A stretch of DNA of 5,030 nt from an uncultured Collinsella sp. (GCA_900545165.1 UQYA01000111.1:1-5030); one strand, 5' to 3'. Shown: positions 1 through 5,030, numbered from the stretch's first letter. Numbers and translations are program-made. The notes: generated by a model not told the origin, from the letters alone.

Positions 1-592
1 GAATACGGCTGGGGACGATGAAGTCACGGGCGCCCTCGGGCGTGGACTTAAACAGGGAGGGCGTCTCGACCTCCATGAACTCACGGTTGTGCAGCGCCTC
101 GCGAATGGCAAAGGTGAAGTCGGAGCGCAGCTTGAGGTTGGCCATCATCTCGGGACGGCGGAGATCCAGATAGCGATAGCGCAGACGGGTGTCCTCGCTG
201 GTCTCGATGCCGTCCTCGATCTGGAACGGCGGGGTGACGGACGTGTTGAGCACCTCGGCGTGGTCGGTCAGGACCTCGATCTCGCCGGTCGCGAGCTTGG
301 TGTTGGTGGTCTCCTCGCCACGGGAGCGCACGACGCCGTGGATCTTGATGGGCCACTCGGGACGCATGGTCTCGGCGATCTTAAAGGCGTCGCCGTCGGA
401 GTGCTCGGGGTCGAAGGTGAGCTGCGTGATGCCCTCGCGGTCGCGAAGGTCGCAGAAAATAAGGCCGCCGTGGTCACGGCGACGGCTCACCCAACCGGTG
501 AGGGTGACCTCTTCGCCCACGTTCTCGCGGCGAAGCTCGCCGCAGGTACGGGTGTGCATGGAATGCTCGTCGATGGGACGGGTCTGGCTCAT
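1..592 (-). CDS. aspS: Aspartyl-tRNA synthetase, N-terminal 197 residues (gene runs off the left edge)
   Basis: Class II aminoacyl-tRNA synthetase that attaches aspartate to tRNA(Asp) in the cytoplasm. The visible part begins MSQTRPIDEHSMHTRTCGEL. An OB-fold anticodon-binding domain covers about residues 28-114 (LTGWVSRRRDHGGLIFCDLR at 31-50 is its typical core). A linker with RLRYRYLDLRRP (136-147) follows, then the start of the catalytic domain: motif 1 around 160-178 ending in METP-like VETP, and TPEGARDF at 184-191, a signature of bacterial-type AspRS. A full bacterial enzyme is near 590 residues, so roughly two thirds lies outside the window. The ATG at 592-590 is chosen because AAGGAGGA (608-601) sits 8 nt upstream on this strand. 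It is divergent from serB across a 256-nt gap. No frameshift is seen in the visible part. Identity is near certain. Confidence 0.97.
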   Translation of the reverse strand, partial: MSQTRPIDEHSMHTRTCGELRRENVGEEVTLTGWVSRRRDHGGLIFCDLRDREGITQLTFDPEHSDGDAFKIAETMRPEWPIKIHGVVRSRGEETTNTKLATGEIEVLTDHAEVLNTSVTPPFQIEDGIETSEDTRLRYRYLDLRRPEMMANLKLRSDFTFAIREALHNREFMEVETPSLFKSTPEGARDFIVPSRI

Positions 593-613
593 ACCAGTGA
601 TCCTCCTTTATGG

Positions 614-655
614 ATCTGTGCCGCCCCGTGTCGTTCCGGGCGGCGTCGTACAGAT
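614..655 (-). promoter_or_regulatory. Hairpin in the aspS 5' leader
   Basis: Read on the minus strand, ATCTGT (655-650), a 5-nt bulge, GCCGCCC (644-638), an 11-nt loop, GGGCGGC (626-620) and ACAGAT (619-614) form a 13-bp bulged stem-loop. Its 3' foot lies 5 nt before the aspS ribosome binding site (608-601). A smaller stem, CTGCG/CGCAG (681-677 with 669-665), lies just upstream. There is no U-run after the stem, so it does not look like a terminator. No T-box core (GGGTGG...CCGCG type) was found. The structure is seen; a regulatory role is inferred. Confidence 0.5.
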
Positions 656-697
656 TTGCCCAGCCTGCGTAAACCGCGCAGCCAGACATGGCGTTCT

Positions 698-726
698 ATC
701 TTATCGCACCTGTGTCGATGTGCCGC
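698..726 (-). promoter_or_regulatory. Weak candidate aspS promoter
   Basis: On the minus strand TAAGAT (703-698) could be a -10 element (4 of 6 bases match TATAAT). It would give a leader of about 100 nt holding both stem-loops. No convincing -35 lies 16-18 nt upstream (GCGGCA at 726-721 is poor), so this is only a candidate. Confidence 0.22.
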
Positions 727-848
727 GGAAAAGTAACTCTTGCCCAAAGACTTGACGGAGACGAAACAATTGACGCACCGCGGCCGTCGCCAAGGCGCGC
801 CACGTGCGACAATGTGCCCCAATACAACTGCACTCGGAAAGGCCCGCC

Positions 849-1484
849 ATGACTGCACGCCTCATCGTTATGGATATCGACTCCACACTCATCAACCAGG
901 AGGTCATCGACCTGTTGGGCGAGGAGGCCGGCGTAGGCGAGCAAGTTGCGCAAATCACCGAGCGCGCTATGCGCGGCGAGCTGGACTTTAAGCAAGCGCT
1001 CGAGAAGCGCGTGGGGCTGCTCGCCGGCCTGGACGAGAGCGTGTTCGAGCGCACGTTTGAGCGCGTGACGTTTACCCCCGGCGCGCTGGAGCTTGTGCGC
1101 TCGGCGCACAGCAAGGGCTGGAGGGTCGGCGTGGTAAGCGGCGGCTTCCACGAGGTCGCTGACAAGATCGTGGCTGCCGCGGGTATCGACTTTTGCCTCG
1201 CTAACCGCCTGGAGGTCGTGGACGGCAAGCTCACCGGTAAGTTGGCTGCCGACATTGTGACCAAGGAGTCCAAGCTCATCCAGCTGCTGGACTGGGCAGT
1301 TGAGTGCGGTGTCGACATGACCCATACCGTGGCAATCGGCGACGGCGCCAACGACATCCCCATGATCCAGGCCGCGGGCACTGGCATCGCGTTTTGCGCC
1401 AAGCCCAAGACGCGCGAGGCAGCCCCGTTTGCCATCGACGAGCGCAACCTGATGCTCGCCATGGACATCATCCTGCGCGACTAG
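849..1484 (+). CDS. serB: Phosphoserine phosphatase (HAD superfamily)
   Basis: Hydrolyses O-phospho-L-serine to L-serine, the last step of serine synthesis from 3-phosphoglycerate, in the cytoplasm. The 211-residue product carries the HAD motifs in order: MDIDSTLINQEVID (8-21) with nucleophile D9 and acid/base D11, plus E18 of the substrate-recognition segment; VVSGGFHEVADKI (95-107) with motif II S97; K142; and GDGANDIPMI (164-173) with Mg-binding D165 and D169. The length matches the compact single-domain form (Methanocaldococcus type); the N-terminal regulatory extension of E. coli SerB is absent. The start at 849 is preferred over an in-frame ATG at 804 because AAAGG (838-842) is spaced 6 nt before it and the extra 15 residues are not family-like. 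It stands alone, divergent from aspS and 114 nt before larB. A related HAD phosphatase is possible but less likely. Confidence 0.9.
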   Translation: MTARLIVMDIDSTLINQEVIDLLGEEAGVGEQVAQITERAMRGELDFKQALEKRVGLLAGLDESVFERTFERVTFTPGALELVRSAHSKGWRVGVVSGGFHEVADKIVAAAGIDFCLANRLEVVDGKLTGKLAADIVTKESKLIQLLDWAVECGVDMTHTVAIGDGANDIPMIQAAGTGIAFCAKPKTREAAPFAIDERNLMLAMDIILRD

Positions 1485-1493
1485 CCGATCTGT

Positions 1494-1522
1494 CTAACAA
1501 TTGAATCAGTCTGTCCTATAGT
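1494..1522 (+). promoter_or_regulatory. Candidate promoter of the larB-larC-tetR operon
   Basis: CTAACA (1494-1499) as -35 (4 of 6 matches), a 17-nt spacer, and TATAGT (1517-1522) as -10 (5 of 6) predict transcription starting near 1529, inside the palindrome at 1522-1553. An alternative is the extended -10 TGCTAGACT at 1567-1575 with a poor -35 (TTCGGA, 1546-1551) that itself overlaps the palindrome. Either way the palindrome overlaps promoter DNA. Confidence 0.45.
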
Positions 1523-1553
1523 TTCCGAACAATTTTGTCTTAGTGTTCGGAAA
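1522..1553. promoter_or_regulatory. Perfect palindrome, likely operator upstream of larB
   Basis: TTTCCGAACA (1522-1531) and its exact reverse complement TGTTCGGAAA (1544-1553) are separated by 12 nt of AT-rich DNA. No T-run follows the right arm, which argues against a serB terminator. The position at the predicted -10/+1 of the larB promoter suits repressor binding, and a TetR-type protein is encoded at the end of the same operon. Binding by that protein is inferred. Confidence 0.6.
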
Positions 1554-1586
1554 AACACCCTTTGAGTGCTAGACTTTGCGCCGTCG

Positions 1587-1592
1587 AAGGGA
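1587..1592 (+). promoter_or_regulatory. Ribosome binding site that fixes the larB start
   Basis: AAGGGA ends 6 nt before the ATG at 1599. It supports this start over the in-frame GTG at 1566, which lies on the candidate extended -10 and would put the ribosome binding site inside the coding region. Confidence 0.7.
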
Positions 1593-1598
1593 ACATAT

Positions 1599-2381
1599 AT
1601 GGATAAGCGAGATCTAGAGCAGCTACTGAGCGATGTTGCCGGCGGATCAGTCACCCCTGCCGACGCCCTCACACGCATCCAGACGGCTCCGACCGCCGAT
1701 TTAGGCTTTGCGCAGCTCGATCTTTCGCGCGGAGTGCGCCAGGGAGCCGGCGAGGTTGTCTACGGTGCCGGTAAAACCGCCGAGCAAATTGCCGCCATTA
1801 TCGAAGCGCTGCGCGATGCCGGCCAGGAGCGCATCCTGGTCACGCGCCTGGATGCCGAAAAGGCAGCCCGCACCTCGGAGCTCCTCGGTAACGGCATCGA
1901 CCTGGGATATGTCCCGGACGCGCAGCTCGCCCTCGTGGGCGGCAAGCCCTCCCCTACCGGCAACGGACGCATCGTCGTCGCCTGCGCCGGCACGAGCGAC
2001 CTGCCCGTCGCCGAGGAAGCCGCGTTGACGGCCGAGTTCTATGGCAACGAGGTCGACCGCCTCTACGACGTAGGCGTCGCCGGCCTGCACCGCCTACTCG
2101 CGCATGCCGAGGAACTTGCCCAGGCACAGGTGGTCATCGCCATCGCCGGCATGGAGGGCGCGTTGGCGAGCGTTATCGGCGGCCTGGTGAGCTGTCCGGT
2201 CATCGCCGTCCCTACCAGCGTGGGCTACGGCGCGAGCTTTGGTGGCGTAGCCGCGCTGCTCGCCATGCTCAACTCCTGCGCCAGCGGCGTTTCGGTCGTC
2301 AATATCGACAACGGCTTTGGCGCCGCCTACCAGGCAAGTCTTATCAATCATCTGAGCGCCGGCACACCTCGCGCCCGTTAA
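1599..2381 (+). CDS. larB: LarB, pyridinium-3,5-biscarboxylate mononucleotide synthase
   Basis: First enzyme of nickel-pincer nucleotide cofactor synthesis. In the characterised family it carboxylates nicotinic acid adenine dinucleotide at C5 and cleaves the phosphoanhydride, giving the P2CMN intermediate that LarE then sulfurates. The 260-residue product has an N-terminal helical segment (1-45), the family sequence RQGAGEVVYGAGKT (47-60), and a PurE-like (AIR carboxylase) fold with CAGTSDLPVAEEAALTAE (129-146), YDVGVAGLHRL (156-166), AGMEGALASVIGGL (183-196), PTSVGYGASFGG (205-216), NSCASGVSVVNIDNGFGAA (225-243). C227 in NSCA aligns by context with the catalytic cysteine described for LarB (inferred). 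Length is close to the usual 245-260. It opens the operon; its TAA overlaps the larC ribosome binding site. All family motifs are intact. Confidence 0.96.
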   Translation: MDKRDLEQLLSDVAGGSVTPADALTRIQTAPTADLGFAQLDLSRGVRQGAGEVVYGAGKTAEQIAAIIEALRDAGQERILVTRLDAEKAARTSELLGNGIDLGYVPDAQLALVGGKPSPTGNGRIVVACAGTSDLPVAEEAALTAEFYGNEVDRLYDVGVAGLHRLLAHAEELAQAQVVIAIAGMEGALASVIGGLVSCPVIAVPTSVGYGASFGGVAALLAMLNSCASGVSVVNIDNGFGAAYQASLINHLSAGTPRAR

Positions 2382-2385
2382 GGAG
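2380..2385 (+). promoter_or_regulatory. larC ribosome binding site overlapping the larB stop codon
   Basis: AAGGAG (2380-2385) uses the last two bases of the larB TAA and lies 6 nt before the larC ATG at 2392. This points to coupled translation of larB and larC. Confidence 0.7.
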
Positions 2386-2391
2386 CATTCC

Positions 2392-3327
2392 ATGTCCAAT
2401 CATCAGCACACGCTTATCATCGACGGCACCTCGGGCATCAGCGGCGACATGACCGTCGCGGCCCTGCTCGACCTGGGCGCCAGCGAGGAGCACCTGCGCG
2501 AACAGCTCGCCACACTGCCGGTCGACGGCTTTTCGATCGCCGTCACGCGCGTAAACAAGCATGGCATCGACGCTTGCGATTTCGACGTCCAGCTTGCAGA
2601 GGAGCTCGAGAACCACGACCACGATATGGCCTGGCTCTACGGCAACGAAACAGCTGTCGAGCACACGCACGAGCACGAGCACGGGCATGAGCATGAGCAT
2701 CACCATCATGATCATGGCGGGCACGAACACGAGCACTGCCATGAGCACGACCATGAGGGCCACGCCCATGAGCACGAGGATCATCACCACACCCACCACC
2801 ATCATCACCGCTCCCTGGCCGACGTCACCGAGATTATCGTCGGCTCTCAGCTGAGTGACGGCGCCAAGCGTCGCGCGCTCGCCATCTTTACCGCGCTCGC
2901 CGCCGCCGAGGCCAAGGCTCACGGCAAAACGCCCGACACCGTCATGTTCCACGAGGTGGGCGCCGTCGACTCCATCGTCGACGTCTGCTCTGTCGCCATC
3001 TGCCTCGATGACCTGGGCATTGAGGACATTGTGGTCGAGTCGCTTTCCGAGGGCCACGGCACCATCCACTGCGCCCACGGCCTCATGCCCATTCCCGTCC
3101 CCGCTGTCGTCAACCTGTGCCAGGCGGGCAATATCGCCCTCACGCCTGCACCGGTCGCCGGCGAGCTCGTGACGCCCACGGGCGCCGCCATCGTCGCCGC
3201 GCTGCGCACGTCCGACCAACTGCCCTCACGCTACCGCATCGAAGCCGTCGGCTACGGCGCCGGCAAGCGCCCCTACGAGGGTTGCTCCGGCACGCTCCGC
3301 TGTCTGCTCGTTCACGTGGATGCATAG
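2392..3327 (+). CDS. larC: LarC N-terminal-domain protein (LarC1-type nickel insertion protein) with His-rich insert
   Basis: LarC is a CTP-dependent cyclometallase that puts nickel into the pincer nucleotide to complete the LarA cofactor. The 311-residue product shows the family start DGTSGISGDMTVAALLDLGA (11-30), a histidine-rich insert at 91-139 (28 His in 49 residues, mixed with Glu and Asp), FHEVGAVDSIVDV (186-198), GHGTIHCAHG (221-230), GELVTPTGAA (257-266) and GYGAGKR (287-293). It stops about where the first domain of LarC ends. Full LarC proteins usually continue for another 100-150 residues (the LarC2 domain, which binds CTP and metal in L. plantarum LarC). Nothing LarC2-like follows in any frame; the tetR ATG comes 2 nt after the stop. 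Either LarC2 is encoded elsewhere, this form works alone, or it is a truncation. In L. plantarum LarC1 and LarC2 are joined by a programmed frameshift, but I see no slippery site here. Confidence 0.92.
   Translation: MSNHQHTLIIDGTSGISGDMTVAALLDLGASEEHLREQLATLPVDGFSIAVTRVNKHGIDACDFDVQLAEELENHDHDMAWLYGNETAVEHTHEHEHGHEHEHHHHDHGGHEHEHCHEHDHEGHAHEHEDHHHTHHHHHRSLADVTEIIVGSQLSDGAKRRALAIFTALAAAEAKAHGKTPDTVMFHEVGAVDSIVDVCSVAICLDDLGIEDIVVESLSEGHGTIHCAHGLMPIPVPAVVNLCQAGNIALTPAPVAGELVTPTGAAIVAALRTSDQLPSRYRIEAVGYGAGKRPYEGCSGTLRCLLVHVDA
2662..2808 (+). repeat. Low-complexity His/Glu/Asp codon tract inside larC
   Basis: About 147 nt of alternating CAC/CAT and GAG/GAA/GAC codons encode residues 91-139 of LarC. 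The repeat is imperfect (CAC and CAT are mixed), so selection acts on the protein rather than on an exact DNA repeat. His-rich runs are known in nickel-handling proteins, including many LarC members, as metal-binding or storage segments. Confidence 0.85.
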
Positions 3328-3329
3328 CC

Positions 3330-3869
3330 ATGGATGCCCGCAAAGAAAAAAGCCGCACTGCCATCGTTGCGGCGTTCTCCGAGCTGCTACGCGAAGAGGA
3401 CTACGGCAAGATTACCGTCGGCGACATCATCGCGCGCGCTCACGTAGGCCGCGCGACATTCTACGGCCTCTTTAAGAGCAAAGACGACCTACTGTCCGAG
3501 CTCGTGAGCGACATCTGCACCCATGCCCTCGACGACGATGGCACACCGCTCGACGACCCACTCGTGCAGATCGAGCATATTCTCAACAATCTCTGGGAGC
3601 GTCGCCAGGGCGTCCGAGCCCTCGTAGCCGGCGCCGGCTCACGCGTCTTCGCCGACTGTTTACGCAAGACCATCATGTCACGAGCAGCCGAAACCGTCCC
3701 CGCCGACCCCACAGGCCCCGCTGGCACCATGGACCGCAGTTTCTTACTACACCACATAGCCTCAAGCTTCGTAGGAATGGTCCAATGGTGGGCCTGGCAC
3801 AACTTCGAACCCCCAAAAGAGGACGTAGCCAAAGACTACCTATCAGCCATAAAACCCCTCTTCAACTAA
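3330..3869 (+). CDS. TetR/AcrR-family transcriptional regulator, third gene of the lar operon
   Basis: A 179-residue DNA-binding protein. The N-terminal HTH is clear: KSRTAIVAAFSELLREEDYG (7-26) followed by ITVGDIIARAHVGRATFYGLFKSKDDLL (28-55), with the recognition helix around VGRATFYGLF. The C-terminal ligand/dimer domain (about 75-179) ends FVGMVQWWAWHNFEPPKEDVAKDY, resembling the short C-terminal domain of DhaS-like TetR proteins. The start is 2 nt after the larC stop; only a weak ribosome binding site (GTGGA, 3316-3320) is seen, so translation probably depends on coupling. The likely target is the palindrome at 1522-1553 (inferred), and it might also control the convergent larA-larD unit. 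The ligand is unknown; lactate, another 2-hydroxyacid or nickel status would make sense by context only. The last 40 codons use more A/T-ending codons (TTA, CTA, ATA) than the rest of the operon. Confidence 0.88.
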   Translation: MDARKEKSRTAIVAAFSELLREEDYGKITVGDIIARAHVGRATFYGLFKSKDDLLSELVSDICTHALDDDGTPLDDPLVQIEHILNNLWERRQGVRALVAGAGSRVFADCLRKTIMSRAAETVPADPTGPAGTMDRSFLLHHIASSFVGMVQWWAWHNFEPPKEDVAKDYLSAIKPLFN

Positions 3870-4025
3870 GTAAGAAGCTCATCCCAAAGCATCGCCCCAA
3901 CCCAGGCCGCCACGCATCCCAAAGTATCACTCGCGCTTCAACGCCCCCAACAGCAACAAGCCCCTCCCATCCAAATTCAGATTTATATTTTGGATTGCTT
4001 GCTCAAGCGCAACAAAGACCCCGCA
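3870..4025. other. Non-coding stretch between tetR and the terminator element
   Basis: I see no credible gene here. It is C- and A-rich on the plus strand, with two minor features. One is a near direct repeat, CATCCCAAAGCATCGC (3880-3895) and CATCCCAAAGTATCAC (3915-3930), with 14 of 16 bases alike. The other is an AT-rich patch with ATCCAAA (3969-3975) and TTTGGAT (3989-3995) as inverted arms around 13 nt. Neither has an assigned role. Confidence 0.5.
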
Positions 4026-4150
4026 GCTGTCCGCATGGGGTAACTTCCCAGCGCACTCCGCAGGACGCAAAAAGGCTCGCCGCACGAAGTGCGCAGCGAG
4101 CCTTTTTGCATGTCCGAGGACGCGCTGGGAAGTTACCCCATGCGGACAGC
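4026..4150. repeat. 125-nt nested inverted repeat between convergent lar units
   Basis: The outer arms are 29 nt each (4026-4054 and 4122-4150), begin GCTGTCCGCATGGGG, and are exact reverse complements. Inside them are GGAC/GTCC (4063-4066 with 4112-4115) and the terminator stem (4067-4109). Each outer arm also contains its own small palindrome TGGG-N7-CCCA (4036-4050 in the left arm). The layout is like a repetitive palindromic element or a MITE, but no target-site duplication is visible in the flanks, so its mobile nature is unproven. Confidence 0.85.
4067..4109. terminator. Bidirectional intrinsic terminator for tetR and larD
   Basis: GCAAAAAGGCTCGC (4067-4080) pairs with GCGAGCCTTTTTGC (4096-4109). 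The stem continues as CGCAC/GTGCG (4081-4085 with 4089-4093), closed by a GAA loop and with a CA bulge. The T5 run falls at the 3' side of the stem on either strand, so it can end both the larB-larC-tetR transcript and the convergent larD transcript. Confidence 0.88.
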
Positions 4151-4171
4151 GGACAACTATGTAGCCTTGGA

Positions 4172-4903
4172 CTAGAACATGCCCAAGAAACCGTGCACAA
4201 ACAGTGCGGCCAGAGCGGCACCGACAAACGGAGCGATGCCAGGAACAAGCAGGCCGTACTTCCAGTTGTTGTCAGCCTTGTTCTTGATCGGCAGCACCTG
4301 ATAGGCCATGCGAGGACCAAGGTCACGGGCCTGGTTCATGGCGAAGCCGGTGATGCCGCCCATGCCCATGCCAACGGCCCAAACGATCAGGCCGACGCAG
4401 ATGGCGAGCATCAGGACGTTCTCGCCAGCACGGTTAGCAGCAGCAAGGATGGCGCTGATGAACACAAAGGTGCAGATAGCCTCGCAGAAGAAATTACGGG
4501 CATAGTTGGTGCCCTCGGTGGTGGGGTTGGTCGAGAAGATGTTGCGCTGGGCAATGGGGTCGACGACGCCGTCGGAAGCCTTGAACTCATCGGCATACAT
4601 CAACCACGCGATCACGGCACCCGCAAAGCCGCCGAGCATATCGGCAATCATGAAGGGAATGCAGCTGCTCCACGGCACCAGGCCTACGATGCACTGGGCA
4701 AGCACCATGGCGGGGTTCATGCACACGGCGCCGCCAAAGATAAACAGAGCGACCGAGATGCCAAAAGACCAGGTGGTGATGGCAAACATGTGGCCGGAGC
4801 CCTGATACTTGGTGCCCTTGAGCACCGTATCGCAGTGCACGCCCACGCCAAAGATGATCATGAGGGCAGTTGCGCCGAATTCGCAGAGGAGTTTGGTAAG
4901 CAT
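4172..4903 (-). CDS. larD: Aquaglyceroporin (MIP family), LarD-like channel with variant second NPA motif
   Basis: Integral membrane channel for glycerol-type small solutes. By context it may be the lactic acid channel LarD of lar operons. The 243-residue product has six hydrophobic segments (about 5-24, 38-58, 82-104, 136-156, 163-184, 216-238) and two half-helix motifs: MNPAMVLAQ (62-70) with a normal NPA at 63-65, and FAMNQARDLGPRM (187-199), where the second NPA reads NQA (190-192). R193 and D194 are kept; the Asp after the filter Arg marks glycerol facilitators rather than water channels. The Gln codon is CAG (4333-4331), one base from CCG (Pro). The start at 4903 has AAGG (4911-4908) close upstream. 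It follows the probable larA by 49 nt in the same direction and ends at the shared terminator. MIP membership is certain; the larD name rests on the neighbours and could instead be glpF. Confidence 0.9.
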   Translation of the reverse strand: MLTKLLCEFGATALMIIFGVGVHCDTVLKGTKYQGSGHMFAITTWSFGISVALFIFGGAVCMNPAMVLAQCIVGLVPWSSCIPFMIADMLGGFAGAVIAWLMYADEFKASDGVVDPIAQRNIFSTNPTTEGTNYARNFFCEAICTFVFISAILAAANRAGENVLMLAICVGLIVWAVGMGMGGITGFAMNQARDLGPRMAYQVLPIKNKADNNWKYGLLVPGIAPFVGAALAALFVHGFLGMF

Positions 4904-4952
4904 AAAACCTTATCTTTCTTGTCGGTTAAAAACGATTCGTTTAGGCCGCGCA

Positions 4953-5030
4953 CTAGTGCTGCGCGACGACAACGCCCAGGCCATCGGGAATAACGGCAAC
5001 CTTGGCATCGGCACCCTTCATCTCAAAGGC
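4953..5030 (-). CDS. larA: Probable lactate racemase LarA, last 25 residues (gene runs off the right edge)
   Basis: An open frame enters from the right edge and ends at TAG (4955-4953). It encodes AFEMKGADAKVAVIPDGLGV followed by VVAQH. An alternation of hydrophobic residues around a VIPDG turn close to the C-terminus is compatible with the end of LarA, the nickel-pincer-dependent racemase, but 25 residues cannot prove it. The stronger argument is context: it lies directly upstream of a LarD-like channel and opposite larB-larC, the same set of functions as the L. plantarum larABCDE operon. It would use the cofactor made by the convergent operon. Other proteins ending this way remain possible. 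Confidence 0.5.
   Translation of the reverse strand, partial: AFEMKGADAKVAVIPDGLGVVVAQH

Noticed and set aside
609..740. T-box riboswitch upstream of aspS
   Set aside because: No T-box bulge sequence, no terminator/antiterminator pair and no specifier-loop layout could be found.
89..755. Plus-strand frames opposite aspS
   Set aside because: They are antisense shadows of a clear AspRS coding region and run into its leader.
804..848. Upstream in-frame start giving serB 15 extra residues
   Set aside because: The HAD family start follows directly after the ATG at 849, which has a well-spaced ribosome binding site; the extension has neither.
701..1471. Long minus-strand frame opposite serB
   Set aside because: serB has all HAD catalytic motifs on the other strand; the antisense product matches nothing and lacks a ribosome binding site.
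1525..1550. LexA (SOS) box read in the palindrome upstream of larB
   Set aside because: The CGAAC and GTTCG halves match, but their spacing is 14 nt instead of the 4 nt of the Gram-positive SOS box, and the gene downstream is not a repair gene.
1522..1560. Intrinsic terminator after serB
   Set aside because: The palindrome has a 12-nt loop, AT-rich outer pairs and no T-run on the plus strand; no gene converges from the right that would use it on the minus strand.
2344..3219. 291-codon open frame on the minus strand opposite larC
   Set aside because: It mirrors the larC reading frame. The His codons read in antisense give a Val/Met-rich run that imitates a membrane segment.
4026..4150. Insertion sequence or transposon remnant
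   Set aside because: There is no transposase fragment and no target-site duplication in the flanks, so it is reported only as an inverted-repeat element of unknown origin.
3785..4993. 402-codon open frame on the plus strand across the spacer and opposite larD
   Set aside because: It runs through the terminator palindrome and antisense to a clear MIP channel. Its translation is low-complexity Gly/His/Ala-rich with no known fold, a by-product of GC-rich codon structure.

Overview
The window comes from a G+C-rich bacterium. Gene content, protein sequence style and C/G-ending codon use fit a gut coriobacterium (Actinomycetota, Collinsella-like). The genus is inferred from overall look, not from a search. 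Both edges cut a gene: aspS at the left and a probable larA at the right.

Layout. (1) 1-592, minus strand: the first 197 residues of bacterial-type aspartyl-tRNA synthetase, with a 5' leader holding a strong hairpin just upstream of its ribosome binding site. (2) 849-1484, plus strand: a compact phosphoserine phosphatase (serB), divergent from aspS. (3) 1485-1598: a regulatory region with a plausible sigma-70-type promoter and a perfect 10-bp-arm palindrome. (4) 1599-3869, plus strand: a tight operon of larB, a larC that ends after its first domain, and a TetR-type regulator, with 10-nt and 2-nt gaps. (5) 3870-4171: no gene; it holds a 125-nt nested inverted repeat with a bidirectional terminator at its core. 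(6) 4172-5030, minus strand: a glycerol-facilitator-type channel (larD-like), preceded by the last 25 codons of a gene that is probably larA.

How the genes work together. LarB and LarC act in making the nickel-pincer nucleotide cofactor (LarB carboxylates and hydrolyses nicotinic acid adenine dinucleotide, LarE inserts sulfur, LarC inserts nickel). LarA is the enzyme that uses it (lactate racemase or a relative), and LarD is the aquaglyceroporin linked to lactic acid movement in the Lactiplantibacillus plantarum lar operon. Here the pathway appears as two convergent transcription units meeting at one terminator: cofactor genes plus a TetR regulator on the plus strand, channel plus probable racemase on the minus strand. 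LarE and the LarC C-terminal domain are not in the window.

Most notable points: a LarC lacking its C-terminal (LarC2) domain with no continuation downstream; a channel whose second NPA motif reads NQA; a 32-bp palindrome placed like an operator at the larB promoter; and the 125-nt element with 29-nt perfect arms between the convergent units. No complete new system is evident. The interest lies in an unusual arrangement and variants of a known one.
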